Positions 7,107 to 14,988 of a stretch of 24,302 bases of DNA are shown piece by piece; position 1 is the first letter of the stretch, and each line of letters opens with the position of its first letter. Position numbers and translations under genes: made by a program. The notes under the pieces were generated by a model. It saw only the letters and a list, made by a program, of their open reading frames with translations, did no database searches and was not told the origin of the DNA. The DNA is taken from the NCBI GenBank assembly GCA_009731375.1, contig BJOX01000045.1:1219130-1243431 (forward strand), given 5' to 3'. Source of the stretch: Paulinella micropora (taxonomy: Eukaryota; Cercozoa; Imbricatea; Euglyphida).

Positions 7107-7914
7107 ATGTACACACAGCAAGCAGCAGTAGCGAGATTGCAGAAGGCCTCGCGCAGCGTCCAGAAGATTGCGGACCCCGCCGTGCAGCGCGAGGTGTGCG
7201 CGACCATGCAGGAGCTGGTGGACACCCTGTACGAAGAGAACCAGCACCTGCAGGCCCAGAACGAGCACTTCCGGGCGAGCAAGTCGCAGGGGCTAAAGGA
7301 GGCCCTGTTGCGCTACCTGGGCGTCTTCAACAGCGCGGCGCAGCAGCGCCACATGAGTGAAGATCTCGATCGTCTCCTCGGCGACGGGTCGCGCGGCCAG
7401 GTGTCGGACGAGCTGGCGGACCTGCTGCGGGCGTGCTGCGACCGTGGCTACCTCACGGCCGCGACGGCGGCCGCCGCGTCCGGGCGGTGCCTGACGCCCG
7501 GGAACTGGGAAAGCGACTACCGCCTCGTGATCCGCTCCGCCGCCGAGGACGCCGCCCCCCGCGGCGCCCCAACCACTCAAGGCCCAGCTGCAGACGGTGC
7601 AGGAGCACGCCGCCGCCGTGTTGCGGCTGCCCGCCGCCGCGGGGGCGCGCGCTGCGGCCAGCACACCCCTGGCGCGCCCCGACGTCCTGGCCCGGAAGGC
7701 CGCCCCCCCCCCCCCCCCCCCCCCCCCCCCGGGGGGGNNNNNNNNNNCCCCCCCCGGGACGCCGGTGGTGCGGCCGAGCACCCCCGTACCAGAGGTGTAC
7801 CAAGCCAGCGAGCCCTTGTACAAGTACTTTGCGCCCGAACCGGCCGCGCCGGCCCCAACCAGCAGTGGCTCTCGCTGGGCCGCCTCGAACGCCCCCTCAA
7901 GTCCCGCCGGCTGA
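7107..7914 (+). CDS. Virus-like coiled-coil/proline-rich protein C, frameshifted near 7560
   Basis: Not recognised. It starts MYTQQAAVARLQKASRSVQK. A helical, probably coiled-coil region follows (VREVCATMQELVDTLYEENQ-like, with HLQAQNEHFRASK), then LLRYLGVFNSAAQQRHM, then ELADLLRACCDRGYL. Near 7555-7570, in a C-rich run, coding character shifts one frame and continues LQTVQEHAAAVLRLP, a long proline tract (28 C before the 10-N gap), VVRPSTPVPEVYQASEPLYK, and a TGA stop at 7912. The layout of a helical N-terminus and a disordered Pro/Ala C-terminus would suit a scaffold or tegument-like protein, but that is only a guess. The ASEPLY motif also occurs in protein A. Confidence 0.55.
7703..7747. 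other. Poly-C run, G run and 10-N gap in protein C
   Basis: 28 C, then 7 G, then 10 N (7738-7747), then 7 C. It encodes proline in the protein C frame. The frame across the gap cannot be verified. Confidence 0.95.
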
Positions 7915-7972
7915 ACTAGGCCCCCCCGGCTCTTTCCCAACCCCGGCTATATGCACACGGCCGCGTTCGTAT

Positions 7973-7978
7973 ATTAAA
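7973..7978 (+). terminator. Candidate poly(A) signal ATTAAA for protein C
   Basis: ATTAAA sits about 60 bases after the TGA at 7912-7914, within GTATATTAAAAACC. It is the commonest variant of the AATAAA signal and is the only AT-rich word in a GC-rich setting. It could also be a TATA-type element for a downstream transcript. Confidence 0.4.
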
Positions 7979-8202
7979 AACCAAGACCGCACCTTCCTCC
8001 GGGGAAAGTGTGTCCGCCGGCTTCTGGCCCGGTCTCCCCGGCAGCGACTAGCCAACGGGACGAGCCCGTCTTGGGTGGCTAAGATTAGGGACCGCCTGCT
8101 GGGGTGGCGGTACCGTACGGCAGCTGTTCCGGTCGTAGCACTCCACTAACAGTCGCTTCTATACACCCGGTGTTTCTTTTAAGCTGCCTTTTCCCCCTGC
8201 CC

Positions 8203-9267
8203 CTAACTGCTCGCCCCCGGGCTCCCTGCCGCTGCTGCCTGTGCGTGTCCGGGGGCTGGTTCTTCGAGGCCGGCGGGACTAGCAGAGCCCGGCTGGTGGC
8301 TCCCGCCCGCCCCCTCCCGGGCCTTGGCACACGCTGGCGCGTAGAACCTAGCCGCGGCCACGTAAGCCTGGAGTTTCTCCTGCAGCGTGGTCGCTTGCGA
8401 GTGCAGTTGTGGCGAGGACGCGCCCCGCCGCCAGGCGGCGGCCTCCGCTTGCAGGAAGGCCTCCAGCTTGTTCGCCAGCGCCAGCAAGGCCTGCAGCGGC
8501 TGGTCGCTGGTCTCGGCCCCCAGGAGCGGCAAGACAGCCCCCAACGAGTCGTGTCGCATCCACGTGACCTGCCATGCCTCGGCCAGTGGCAGGTACGCAG
8601 GGCCACCGTTCTTGGGCCACCACGCGTCGAAAGGAAGCGCGCCCTCCTTCCCTGGTACCAAGACGCTCAGCGCGTGGTCGGTGTGCCCGAGAAACTCCCA
8701 AAGATCCTGCAGCGGCTCCGTCAGGGCCAAGAAAACGACGCCTTGTAGGCCCAGGTACTGCAAGCAACGCAGCCTGTCCTGCCAGGCAGCTTTAGGGACC
8801 GGGGGTGCTGCCACGTTGTTCAATTCCAGCTGGGGCAACTCCGCCACGTTCGGGGGGATGCGCACAGCGCCTCTGCTCAGGGCCTGCCCCACCCTGGCTG
8901 CAATTTCCACGCTAGAGAACCAACGTCGCAAGCCGCGCAGCAGGTTACGCTCGTAGTTGCGGACTTCTTCCTCGACCACTCGATTCAGCCCTTGCAATTG
9001 AGTCTGGCTCAAGTCGAGGGTTTCGTTCGGTCCCAGCCCTGGTACAGCGACGCTCAAGAAGCTTGCGCCCGGGAGCCGAGCCAGGAGCTCACGCGGGCAA
9101 GACCACCTATAGTTGGCACCATCCGAGATGGCGGTCGCAATAGCGGCGGGGACAGTAGCTGGACTCTGCAACGCCGACTGTGCTCCAGCAAGCTCGGCCG
9201 CCTTGCCGGCCTGCGGGTCGGTTCGTTGGCGCTTGGCTGCAGGGGCCAGGTTTGCTTGGTCTGACAT
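8203..9267 (-). CDS. Intact virus-like protein D (354 aa), unknown function
   Basis: This is the best-preserved gene of the GC-rich block: a single open frame with no break. The ATG at 9267 gives MSDQANLAPAAKRQRTDPQ. AAKRQRTDP resembles a monopartite nuclear localisation signal. The frame stays open upstream through the gap at 9360, but coding character begins here. The centre holds LDLSQTQLQGLNRVVEEEV, YERNLLRGLRRWFSSVEIAA, RLRCLQYLGLQGVVFLALTE and WEFLGHTDHALSVLVPG, and it is mainly helical. LAEAWQVTWMRHDSLGAVL and LLALANKLEAFLQAEAAAW follow. The tail is Ala/Gly/Pro-rich and disordered. No membrane segment, no zinc ligands and no catalytic motif are recognised. A nuclear structural or replication-accessory role is possible but unproven. 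It is divergent from protein E across a repeat-bearing spacer of about 390 bases. Confidence 0.65.
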   Translation of the reverse strand: MSDQANLAPAAKRQRTDPQAGKAAELAGAQSALQSPATVPAAIATAISDGANYRWSCPRELLARLPGASFLSVAVPGLGPNETLDLSQTQLQGLNRVVEEEVRNYERNLLRGLRRWFSSVEIAARVGQALSRGAVRIPPNVAELPQLELNNVAAPPVPKAAWQDRLRCLQYLGLQGVVFLALTEPLQDLWEFLGHTDHALSVLVPGKEGALPFDAWWPKNGGPAYLPLAEAWQVTWMRHDSLGAVLPLLGAETSDQPLQALLALANKLEAFLQAEAAAWRRGASSPQLHSQATTLQEKLQAYVAAARFYAPACAKAREGAGGSHQPGSASPAGLEEPAPGHAQAAAAGSPGASS

Positions 9268-9343
9268 TCGTGCTAGCCTGTGGGTACGCCGTGGAGGCCG
9301 AAGACTGCTTTTGCGTGTGTGCCAAGGGTGGTGCCCCGCGGGA

Positions 9344-9369
9344 GGGGGGGGGGGGGGGCNNNNNNNNNN
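9344..9369. other. Poly-G run and 10-N gap
   Basis: 15 G and a C before the N run at 9360-9369. It lies outside the genes, in the D/E spacer. Confidence 0.95.
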
Positions 9370-9497
9370 CACGCGTCGCCGAATGCCCCCACGGGGTACA
9401 GAGAGCGCGCGGGCGGCGCGCGCGGCGTAGCGCGTGTGGGGTCCGCGCGTACTGGCACGGGAGGGGGGGGGCGCCCCCCACCCCGAAGCGCCGCGCC

Positions 9498-9597
9498 CGC
9501 CGGCAGACGCGCTCGCGTACCGCGGGTGCGGACACGCGCCAGCAGACGCGCTCGCGCCCCCGCGCGTGCGGACACGCGCCGGCAGACGCGTGCCGGG
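9498..9597. repeat. CpG-rich tandem repeat, about 39-40 bp x 2.5
   Basis: Units start at 9498, 9537 and 9577 with CGCC(G/A)GCAGACGCG and contain GTGCGGACACG near their ends. The third copy is partial. The unit is rich in CG and GCG words. Confidence 0.75.
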
Positions 9598-9630
9598 GAG
9601 CCGGCCTGCGTTGTGCGCCGTGGCCAGGCA

Positions 9631-9637
9631 CATAAAT
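9631..9637 (+). promoter_or_regulatory. TATA-like box CATAAAT upstream of gene E
   Basis: An isolated AT word in GC-rich sequence, 24 bases before the ATG at 9661. If used, the leader would be extremely short, so the call is weak. Confidence 0.3.
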
Positions 9638-9660
9638 CTAGCCGTCACCGACCACCCAAG

Positions 9661-9870
9661 ATGCGCAGCACAGCTGTTACCTTCACCCTGCCAGAGCTGA
9701 ACCCCCCTGTCAAACTGGTCTGTGCGGCAACCAGCCGCCCCACCGCCCCGCACGTGGAACTGCGGGCGTGCCTGCGTCTTTTGATCGAGTACCTGTGCCG
9801 GCAGGGCACCACATTTCCGACCAACCCCTGGGCCCAACAAGCGCTGCCAATGCTGGAGGTGTCGCGGTAG
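9661..9870 (+). CDS. Small virus-like protein E (69 aa)
   Basis: Short intact ORF: MRSTAVTFTLPELNPPVKL, then LVCAATSRPTAPHVELRACL and EYLCRQGTTFPTNPWAQQAL. Third positions are mainly G or C. Three cysteines and a central helix are visible; no family is recognised. It has a TATA-like word upstream and is divergent from gene D. Its 3' part may overlap the 3' end of the antisense gene F, whose last frame also looks coding here, so one of the two ends may be wrong. Confidence 0.45.
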   Translation: MRSTAVTFTLPELNPPVKLVCAATSRPTAPHVELRACLRLLIEYLCRQGTTFPTNPWAQQALPMLEVSR

Positions 9871-9879
9871 TGGCCGCAC

Positions 9880-10900
9880 GTGTCCACGGCCCACACGAGC
9901 GCCGTGGCCCGGGCGCCGGCGGAGTCAGCAGGCCCGCCCCCGCGGCGGCGCGGAAGAGCAGTTCGCCCAGGGGCCCGCCTGGCGGCTCTCGCCACCGGGC
10001 CTGGGCGGCCGGGCCCAGCACCGTGACGGCCGCCAGGCGCTCGCCGGCGCCGGGCCCGGCGCCGTCCACGGCCACGAGCCACTGGCCCGCGCCGGGGGGG
10101 GGGGCCCGGGCCCAGCCCCCCGCGCCGAGCGCGAGCGAGCCGGGCCCGCCCGTGGCAGAGAGCCGGACCAGCGGGGTCACGTCGTACCGTCCACCACCTA
10201 GCTCCGCCGTCGCCACCAGCCGCCGGGGGGGACCAGCGAGGGTCGGGCCTCGAGGGCCAGCGAGCCCGGGACGAAGGACCAGGCAGGCCACGTCACGTTG
10301 GGGTCCGGCGCCGTGCCGCCCGCCGCGGCCGAGACCCACGCGGAGGCGGGCCAGCCAGCGCCGCGGCCAGTGACGGCGCAGCAGCCCCCGTCGTCGACCG
10401 CCGCCAGCAGGCCCGGCGCCGCCTAGCAGCGCCGCGCGGCCACCCGGCCGGGCTCGTGGTCGGCCGCGCGGCTGTGGCTGTACACGGGCACCAGGCACAG
10501 CCGGGAGCGGCACCCGGCGCACGGCAAGCCCCGCAGCGCCGGCAGGCCCTCGGTCGCGGCGTAGGCCCCCACCAGGAAGCGCGGCCGCAGGGCCACGCGC
10601 AGCGACGGCTCACCATTCACCGCGACGGCCGTGTTGGCCCCGAACAGCCGCGGCCAGGTGGCGTCGCGGGACACGAGCGACACGACCAGGCCGTGCAGGG
10701 CCAGCGCGCCTGCGCCCGCCCGCCACCGGACGGTGCCCAGGGAAGCGAAGCACGCGGTGGCCGTGCCGGGAGCGGCGGCCGACAGCGCCACAAAGGACAG
10801 CGTCAGCTGCTCGCCGGCGGCCCGCGGCGCCGCGCCGGGCCCGTAGCCGGCGGCCCACTCCACGCCCGGGCACTCCGCGCCCTCGGCCCAGAACACAAGC

Positions 10901-10940
<40 letters not shown>

Positions 10941-11809
10941 CCCCCNNNNNNNNNNTCCGGGCCGAGCGGGAACCACGGCGCCTCGGCCAGCACGTACGGC
11001 CCCGACCCGTCCGCGGCCGGACCTGGCCGGCAGCCGGCGGGCGGGCACGGCGGGGGCACCAGGCGGATACGAAACTCCTGCGACGGCGGTCGGAAGTCGG
11101 GGGGCGCGCCGGGCACTTGCAGGGACGCCACCACCGTTCGCTCGGCCGCGCTGGCCCCGAAGGCCACCGGCGGCACGTCCCCCCGTCCTCCAGTACGCCA
11201 GGCGCACAGTGCCCCCGGCCAGCGGTAGGGGCAGGCCGGCCGCGTCCAGCAGGACCCAGGCCACCCGCAGCAGGTCCGCCTCGTAGTCGCTCGTACACCT
11301 CGGGTGTCTGCACGTACAGGGCGAAGCCCGCTGGCGGCCGGGGCGGACGCGGCGCGGCGCGGCGGCCGCCGCCACCCAGCCCCGGCCCGCGCCCAGCTGC
11401 ACCACGGAGGGCTCGTGGCCCCAGGCGAGCACAGCGGCCGTGTCCTCCTCGCCGGCGGCCGGCGGCCGGCGGCGGGCACGCCGGGCAGACCTCCGGCAGC
11501 AGGCCGGGGGCGGCGAGCGGCCAGGGGCGGGGGCCGAGCACAAGCTCTTGGTTCGCACACGGCGGGCTGCGGGTTGGACGACGCGGCGGGGCGAGGCTGG
11601 CACGACGCGCCGGGACAGAGCCGCCAACGCGCGCGGCAGCGTTCGCGCCGCGGCGCCCACACGGACGGTCTGGCACTCCACGGAAGCACCACGGCCAGCA
11701 CTAACAGCGCCACCAGGAGCGGGAGCCACACACAAAAAGAGGCGTCGGGGCTCAGGGCCGCGGGGGGGGCGCGGGCGGGCCTGCGCCCCGTAGGCACACG
11801 ACCCCTCAT
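9880..11809 (-). CDS. Probable type II membrane protein F of the virus-like block, multiple frameshifts
   Basis: The ATG at 11809 gives an Arg-rich N-terminus (MRGRVPTGRRPAR), then a hydrophobic segment at residues 24-44 (SFCVWLPLLVALLVLAVVLP). This is a signal-anchor layout with the bulk of the protein outside. Coding character then moves among the three - frames at least five times. Recognisable pieces include ANQELVLGPRPWPLAAPGLL (about 11490-11560), PAGFALYVQTPEVYE (about 11300-11345), SDYEADLLRVAWVLLDAAGL (about 11235-11290) and VASLQVPGAPPDFRPPSQEF (about 11075-11135). They also include EQLTLSFVALSAAAPGTATA (about 10755-10815), ATWPRLFGANTAVAVNGEPS and RYDVTPLVRLSATGGPGSLA (about 10135-10190). 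A poly-Gly tract (10903-10945) borders a gap. It looks like a beta-rich ectodomain, perhaps an envelope or virion surface protein; that is inference. The 3' end is uncertain and may reach about 9645. The frame changes may be sequencing errors or decay. Confidence 0.45.
10903..10955. other. Poly-C run (37) and 10-N gap in gene F
   Basis: 37 C, a G, 5 C and then N at 10946-10955. On the - strand it encodes glycine in the gene F frame. Confidence 0.95.
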
Positions 11810-11852
11810 GTGCTCTCCCAAGCCTATCCGAGCACCCAAACCCGCCCTGGGT

Positions 11853-12202
11853 NNNNNNNNNNNNNNNNNNNNNNNNNNNNNNNNNNNNNNNNNNNNNNNN
11901 NNNNNNNNNNNNNNNNNNNNNNNNNNNNNNNNNNNNNNNNNNNNNNNNNNNNNNNNNNNNNNNNNNNNNNNNNNNNNNNNNNNNNNNNNNNNNNNNNNNN
12001 NNNNNNNNNNNNNNNNNNNNNNNNNNNNNNNNNNNNNNNNNNNNNNNNNNNNNNNNNNNNNNNNNNNNNNNNNNNNNNNNNNNNNNNNNNNNNNNNNNNN
12101 NNNNNNNNNNNNNNNNNNNNNNNNNNNNNNNNNNNNNNNNNNNNNNNNNNNNNNNNNNNNNNNNNNNNNNNNNNNNNNNNNNNNNNNNNNNNNNNNNNNN
12201 NN
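11853..12202. other. Assembly gap (350 N)
   Basis: Unknown bases between the divergent starts of genes F (11809, -) and G (12302, +). Their promoters probably lie here or at its edges. Confidence 0.97.
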
Positions 12203-12244
12203 CGTGGGGCGCGCGGGGTTATGTGCGCCCCCGGCCCGGAGCTG

Positions 12245-12250
12245 TATTAA
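12245..12250 (+). promoter_or_regulatory. TATA-like TATTAA upstream of gene G
   Basis: TATTAA within AGCTGTATTAAGGACGG, 52 bases before the ATG at 12302. The spacing is reasonable for a TATA-driven transcript with a short leader, and it stands alone in GC-rich sequence. Confidence 0.4.
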
Positions 12251-12301
12251 GGACGGGGCCGCCGATGAAAAAGGCCACACGCTGGTTCCTCTTGCTCAGC
12301 G

Positions 12302-12906
12302 ATGTCGCAAAAGACAGTGGAGGCCCTGGCACTCGTCGATTTGTACACCATGGCGTGGTCCTTTTTGGTCAGGGCCAACAATGGCAGCCTGACGCCGACC
12401 GTGGCACCGGAGCGTCTGGTGCGACTATACGAGTGGGTCTGCGACCCCCAGCGGGGGGCTGAGGAGGCGCCCTGCTGCGAGGAGCTGCTGTCCTACCTGG
12501 CAACCAGGCACGCGCTCGAGCGCAGACCCGCGGCGGGCGAGCCGGCGCGGAGCCGGCTACTGCTTGGGTGCTCAAGTGCGCGTACTCTTTTTATCTGTCC
12601 GCCCTCATTTACGTGTTCCGACATGTGACCCTGGCCGTTTTCCCTGCGGAACGACAGTACCTGGACCAGCAGCAGCCCGATTGGCGGTGCTACGTCGACC
12701 ACCACAGAGGCGAGCTGCTGTTGCAGAACCCAGCACTCAAGGTCAGGTGGTTAGCGAGGGACACTGCGTCGCTCGACAGAGCCCGTGTCTACGCCGTCTA
12801 CCTCTCCGACCGGTCGGGGTTAGCTAAACACGCATTCCAGCACGTGGAGCCCTTCCTGGACAGCCGGGGGCTGGAAGTCTGCGTCACCGTGCGCAGCAGG
12901 CTCTAG
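12302..12906 (+). CDS. Virus-like protein G, one frameshift near 12550
   Basis: Not recognised. The first frame starts MSQKTVEALALVDLYTMAWS and continues LTPTVAPERLVRLYEWVCD and CCEELLSYLATRHALE, to about residue 80. Around 12540-12560, next to a GCC/GGC-rich repeat, coding character shifts to another frame. That frame reads LKCAYSFYLSALIYVFRHVT (a possible membrane or buried helix), QYLDQQQPDWRCYVDHH, RVYAVYLSDRSGLAKHAF and ends at the TAG at 12904-12906. The total would be about 200 residues. It is the last gene before copia sequence resumes near 12978. Confidence 0.5.
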
Positions 12907-12979
12907 TGCTTGCTCGAGCTCAGCTTGTTCGCGGCCCTACCCGACGCCCGGCCTTACGTCGCTGCAGAGACGTCGGCGG

Positions 12980-13965
12980 ACGAAAGAGATAGCAGAGCAG
13001 GGATTGACAGCGAAAGAGCTATTAGAGGGCATGAAGAAAGAAATACAATCTCTTAAGGACTTTAAAACATACGCATGGGTAAACTATAGCGAAGCCAAAA
13101 AGGCTGGTGTTAGCAAGATAGTTAGGCTCACATGGGTTCACAAAGTAAAGATAGACGAGAACGGAAGGAAGTTTGTTAAGTCTAGATTAGCTTTAAGAGG
13201 AGACATGTTAGATCCAGGAGTTAGTTTTAACCCTGACCAATTGTTTGTTCCTTGTGCCTCACATCGCTCACTGCTCATGCTTGCCAAACTAACTGCCTGG
13301 CATGGTAATAAGCTTTACGGAATCGATTTCAAAAATGCTTACTTAAATGCCCGCATGCAAGATCCGATATTTGCCTACCCACCTGATGCAATGGATAGAG
13401 AGGGCAAAGAGGGGATGATATTGCGTGTTGATGGAGAGTTGTATGGTGCGCCCCAGGCAGGTAGAAGGTGGTATGACATACTAGCCCCTACGTAAGTAAA
13501 GCTTAGCCTATGATTTAGGTTGTTAGAATCCGACTTATGCATGTTCGTAGAGAAAGACAAGCCTATAAAAGAAGCTATAATGGAAGTATTTCACGTGGAT
13601 GATTTGATATTTTCCGCACCTAACAAAGAAGCTTATGATAAATTCGCGTCTGCGTTACAATGGTACTACCCACTAAAAAGACTACGAGTCGCAAAAGAAT
13701 TCAAATGTATAGAGAAAGGCAGAATCGTTTTGCACCAGAGAAAGTACCAGTTGCAAATTTTACGTGAGACAGGATATGCAAATTCTCGCCCGGTCAGTAC
13801 CCCTGCGGTAGACCAAACACCGGAAGCAATGTCGGACAATGCTGCTTTGCGTAAAATGTCTATTCCGAGTATAGTAGGCAGTTTGCTTTATTTAGCCAAA
13901 ATGACTAGACCAGATATCGAACAAGCTCTTAACGCTGCAAGCGTCATGCATAACCATAGATAAGG
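12980..13965 (+). pseudogene. Copia reverse transcriptase, broken
   Basis: The first open part (to 13495) reads KKEIQSLKDFKTYAWVNYSE, VRLTWVHKVKIDENGRKFVK, KSRLALRGDMLDPGVSF, LYGIDFKNAYLNARMQDPIF and GELYGAPQAGRRWYD. These are the standard copia RT blocks, including the first catalytic aspartate in GIDFKNAYLN. A stop at about 13493 and a small region with a lost base (13495-13525) follow. The frame resumes with ESDLCMFVEKD and the catalytic box FHVDDLIFSAP (a variant of YVDD), then IPSIVGSLLYLAKMTRPDIE. The RT is complete in blocks but not translatable as one protein. Confidence 0.88.
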
Positions 13966-13979
13966 GAGTAACTTGCGCT

Positions 13980-14555
13980 ATGTTAGGCAGAATTATACGC
14001 TATTTAATCAATTCTTTTCGCGGTATAGCATTTAACGGGCCAAAATCAGTTCAAGAGGGTATGTCCTACCCTAAGGTCACTTTATGGCCCGATGCCGCCA
14101 ATAAAGTCTGTTTGAAAACGGGTAAGTCTCGCATGGGTTTTATAATCTTGTGGGGAGGAGACCCGATAGAATGGCTTTCAAAAAGACAAAGTAGAACTTA
14201 GATCTTAGTTCAAATGACGCGGAAATTTACGCTGCTGCTCAATGTATAAGAGAAGGACTAGCAATAGTTCATTTCAGACAGGAACTCGGAATTCCGCAAA
14301 AAAGTGCAGTTGAAATTTTCGAGGATAACTCGCAAACAATTCTCGCGGGTGAGAGGATTATCCTGACCCCGCACCAAACATTTGCCTCTCGAATTACACT
14401 TCATTCATCACCTTCAGAGAGATGGAGAGATTAAGTTCATAAAGGTAGGAACTAAAAAGCAAATAGGAGATTTACTCACTAAATCGTTACCGCGCGAGCA
14501 GTTTCATTATTTGCTCAACAAATTTACGGTTGACATTCCGGGATTCCCGGAATGA
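13980..14555 (+). pseudogene. Copia RNase H region and pol C-terminus, frameshifted
   Basis: The first frame has LGRIIRYLINSFRGIAF, VTLWPDAANKVCLKTGKSRM and GFIILWGGDPIEWLSKRQS. A shift follows at about 14195. Then LSSNDAEIYAAAQCIREGLA and AVEIFEDNSQTILAG give the RNase H acidic residues (D in the WPDA position, E in AEIYA, D in EDNSQ). Another shift near 14400-14450 leads to KKQIGDLLTKSLPREQFHYL and the stop at 14553-14555. Confidence 0.85.
14534..14554. repeat. Perfect palindrome at the pol stop codon
   Basis: CATTCCGGGA and TCCCGGAATG are exact reverse complements around a single T. It encodes the last residues of pol (IPGFPE) and overlaps its TGA. Confidence 0.9.
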
Positions 14556-14975
14556 TTATGGGTGTTTCACCATTGTTTTGTGTTTTGTTTCTTTGCTGTG
14601 CGAGTGATATTACTATAGGTGTTAAGCTGGACGCGCGATGGAAATCGGATCGAGGATCGAGGCAGTTGGCAATCGGATCGTGGGATCGTGCCAGCTGGGC
14701 GTGATCGAATGGCATTCTGGGACACGGGGTGGCCGGTGGCGGGGCTACCTGATATTTTCGGTGGCCGGTGGTTAAAGTAGTGGGACAACTTTATTTTATC
14801 GCATACAGCTCGCTTATCTTTCTTTTCACTTGTTTCCTCGCACCTATGATGTTTTTATATATATAGTGTTTAGTGACTTTTGATACCCCTTACGGGGAGC
14901 GCTCGCAAATTTTTCGGAAGTTTGCTTAAGAACGATAAGACACTTAAGACGGTAGTTATATTATTGACAAATAAC
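14556..14975. other. Copia 3' untranslated region with GATCG-rich cluster
   Basis: No gene. Between 14645 and 14708 the word GATCG or ATCGGATCG recurs about six times (for example GGATCGAGGATCGAGG). The remainder is AT-rich; a TATATATATAG word lies at about 14857. Confidence 0.5.
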
Positions 14976-14988
14976 TATGGGGGAGCGG
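14976..14988 (+). other. Candidate polypurine tract / start of 3' LTR
   Basis: ATGGGGGAGCGG is followed by CGTTGG. Copia elements often have a GGGGGAG-type tract just before an LTR that starts TGTTGG. No second LTR copy exists in the window to confirm it, so LTR bounds are not given. Confidence 0.4.

Larger units (their letters stand above)
9268..9660. promoter_or_regulatory. GC-rich spacer between divergent genes D and E
   Basis: Non-coding as far as I can see. It contains a poly-G run with a 10-N gap, G- and C-rich tracts, and tandem repeats of about 40 bp. The position between divergent starts implies a bidirectional promoter region; a replication origin is also possible. No clear TATA box for gene D is visible. 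Confidence 0.45.
6011..12977. other. GC-rich virus-like gene block inside the copia element
   Basis: The base composition changes sharply from AT-rich to very GC-rich near 6010-6030 and back near 12970. The block holds seven probable coding regions, closely packed on both strands, with GC-rich third codon positions, short intergenic spaces and no introns needed. Two products have adjacent basic clusters suited to nuclear import or DNA contact, and one is a probable type II membrane protein. These are traits of a large dsDNA virus. No hallmark gene (polymerase, major capsid, terminase, protease) is present in the window, so the family stays unassigned. Confidence 0.6.

Noticed and set aside
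6477-7268. Long - strand ORF opposite viral proteins B and C, with a protein-like end (EHWDNADDYDPVRG)
   Set aside because: The + frames in the same region have consistently GC-rich third positions, plausible motifs and an ATG for protein C. The antisense frame is open because of GC richness.
10610-12280. One 556-codon - strand ORF across the 350-N gap
   Set aside because: The gap hides any stop. Only the part from the ATG at 11809 has protein-like N-terminal features, and coding character leaves this frame soon after.
6011-12977. Assigning the block to herpesviruses, adenoviruses or nimaviruses
   Set aside because: GC content, NLS-like starts and membrane topology are suggestive but not diagnostic, and no hallmark gene is present.
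5980-13000. A target-site duplication at the edges of the GC-rich block
   Set aside because: I compared the sequence near 5985-6030 with that near 12950-12985 and found no convincing shared short direct repeat.
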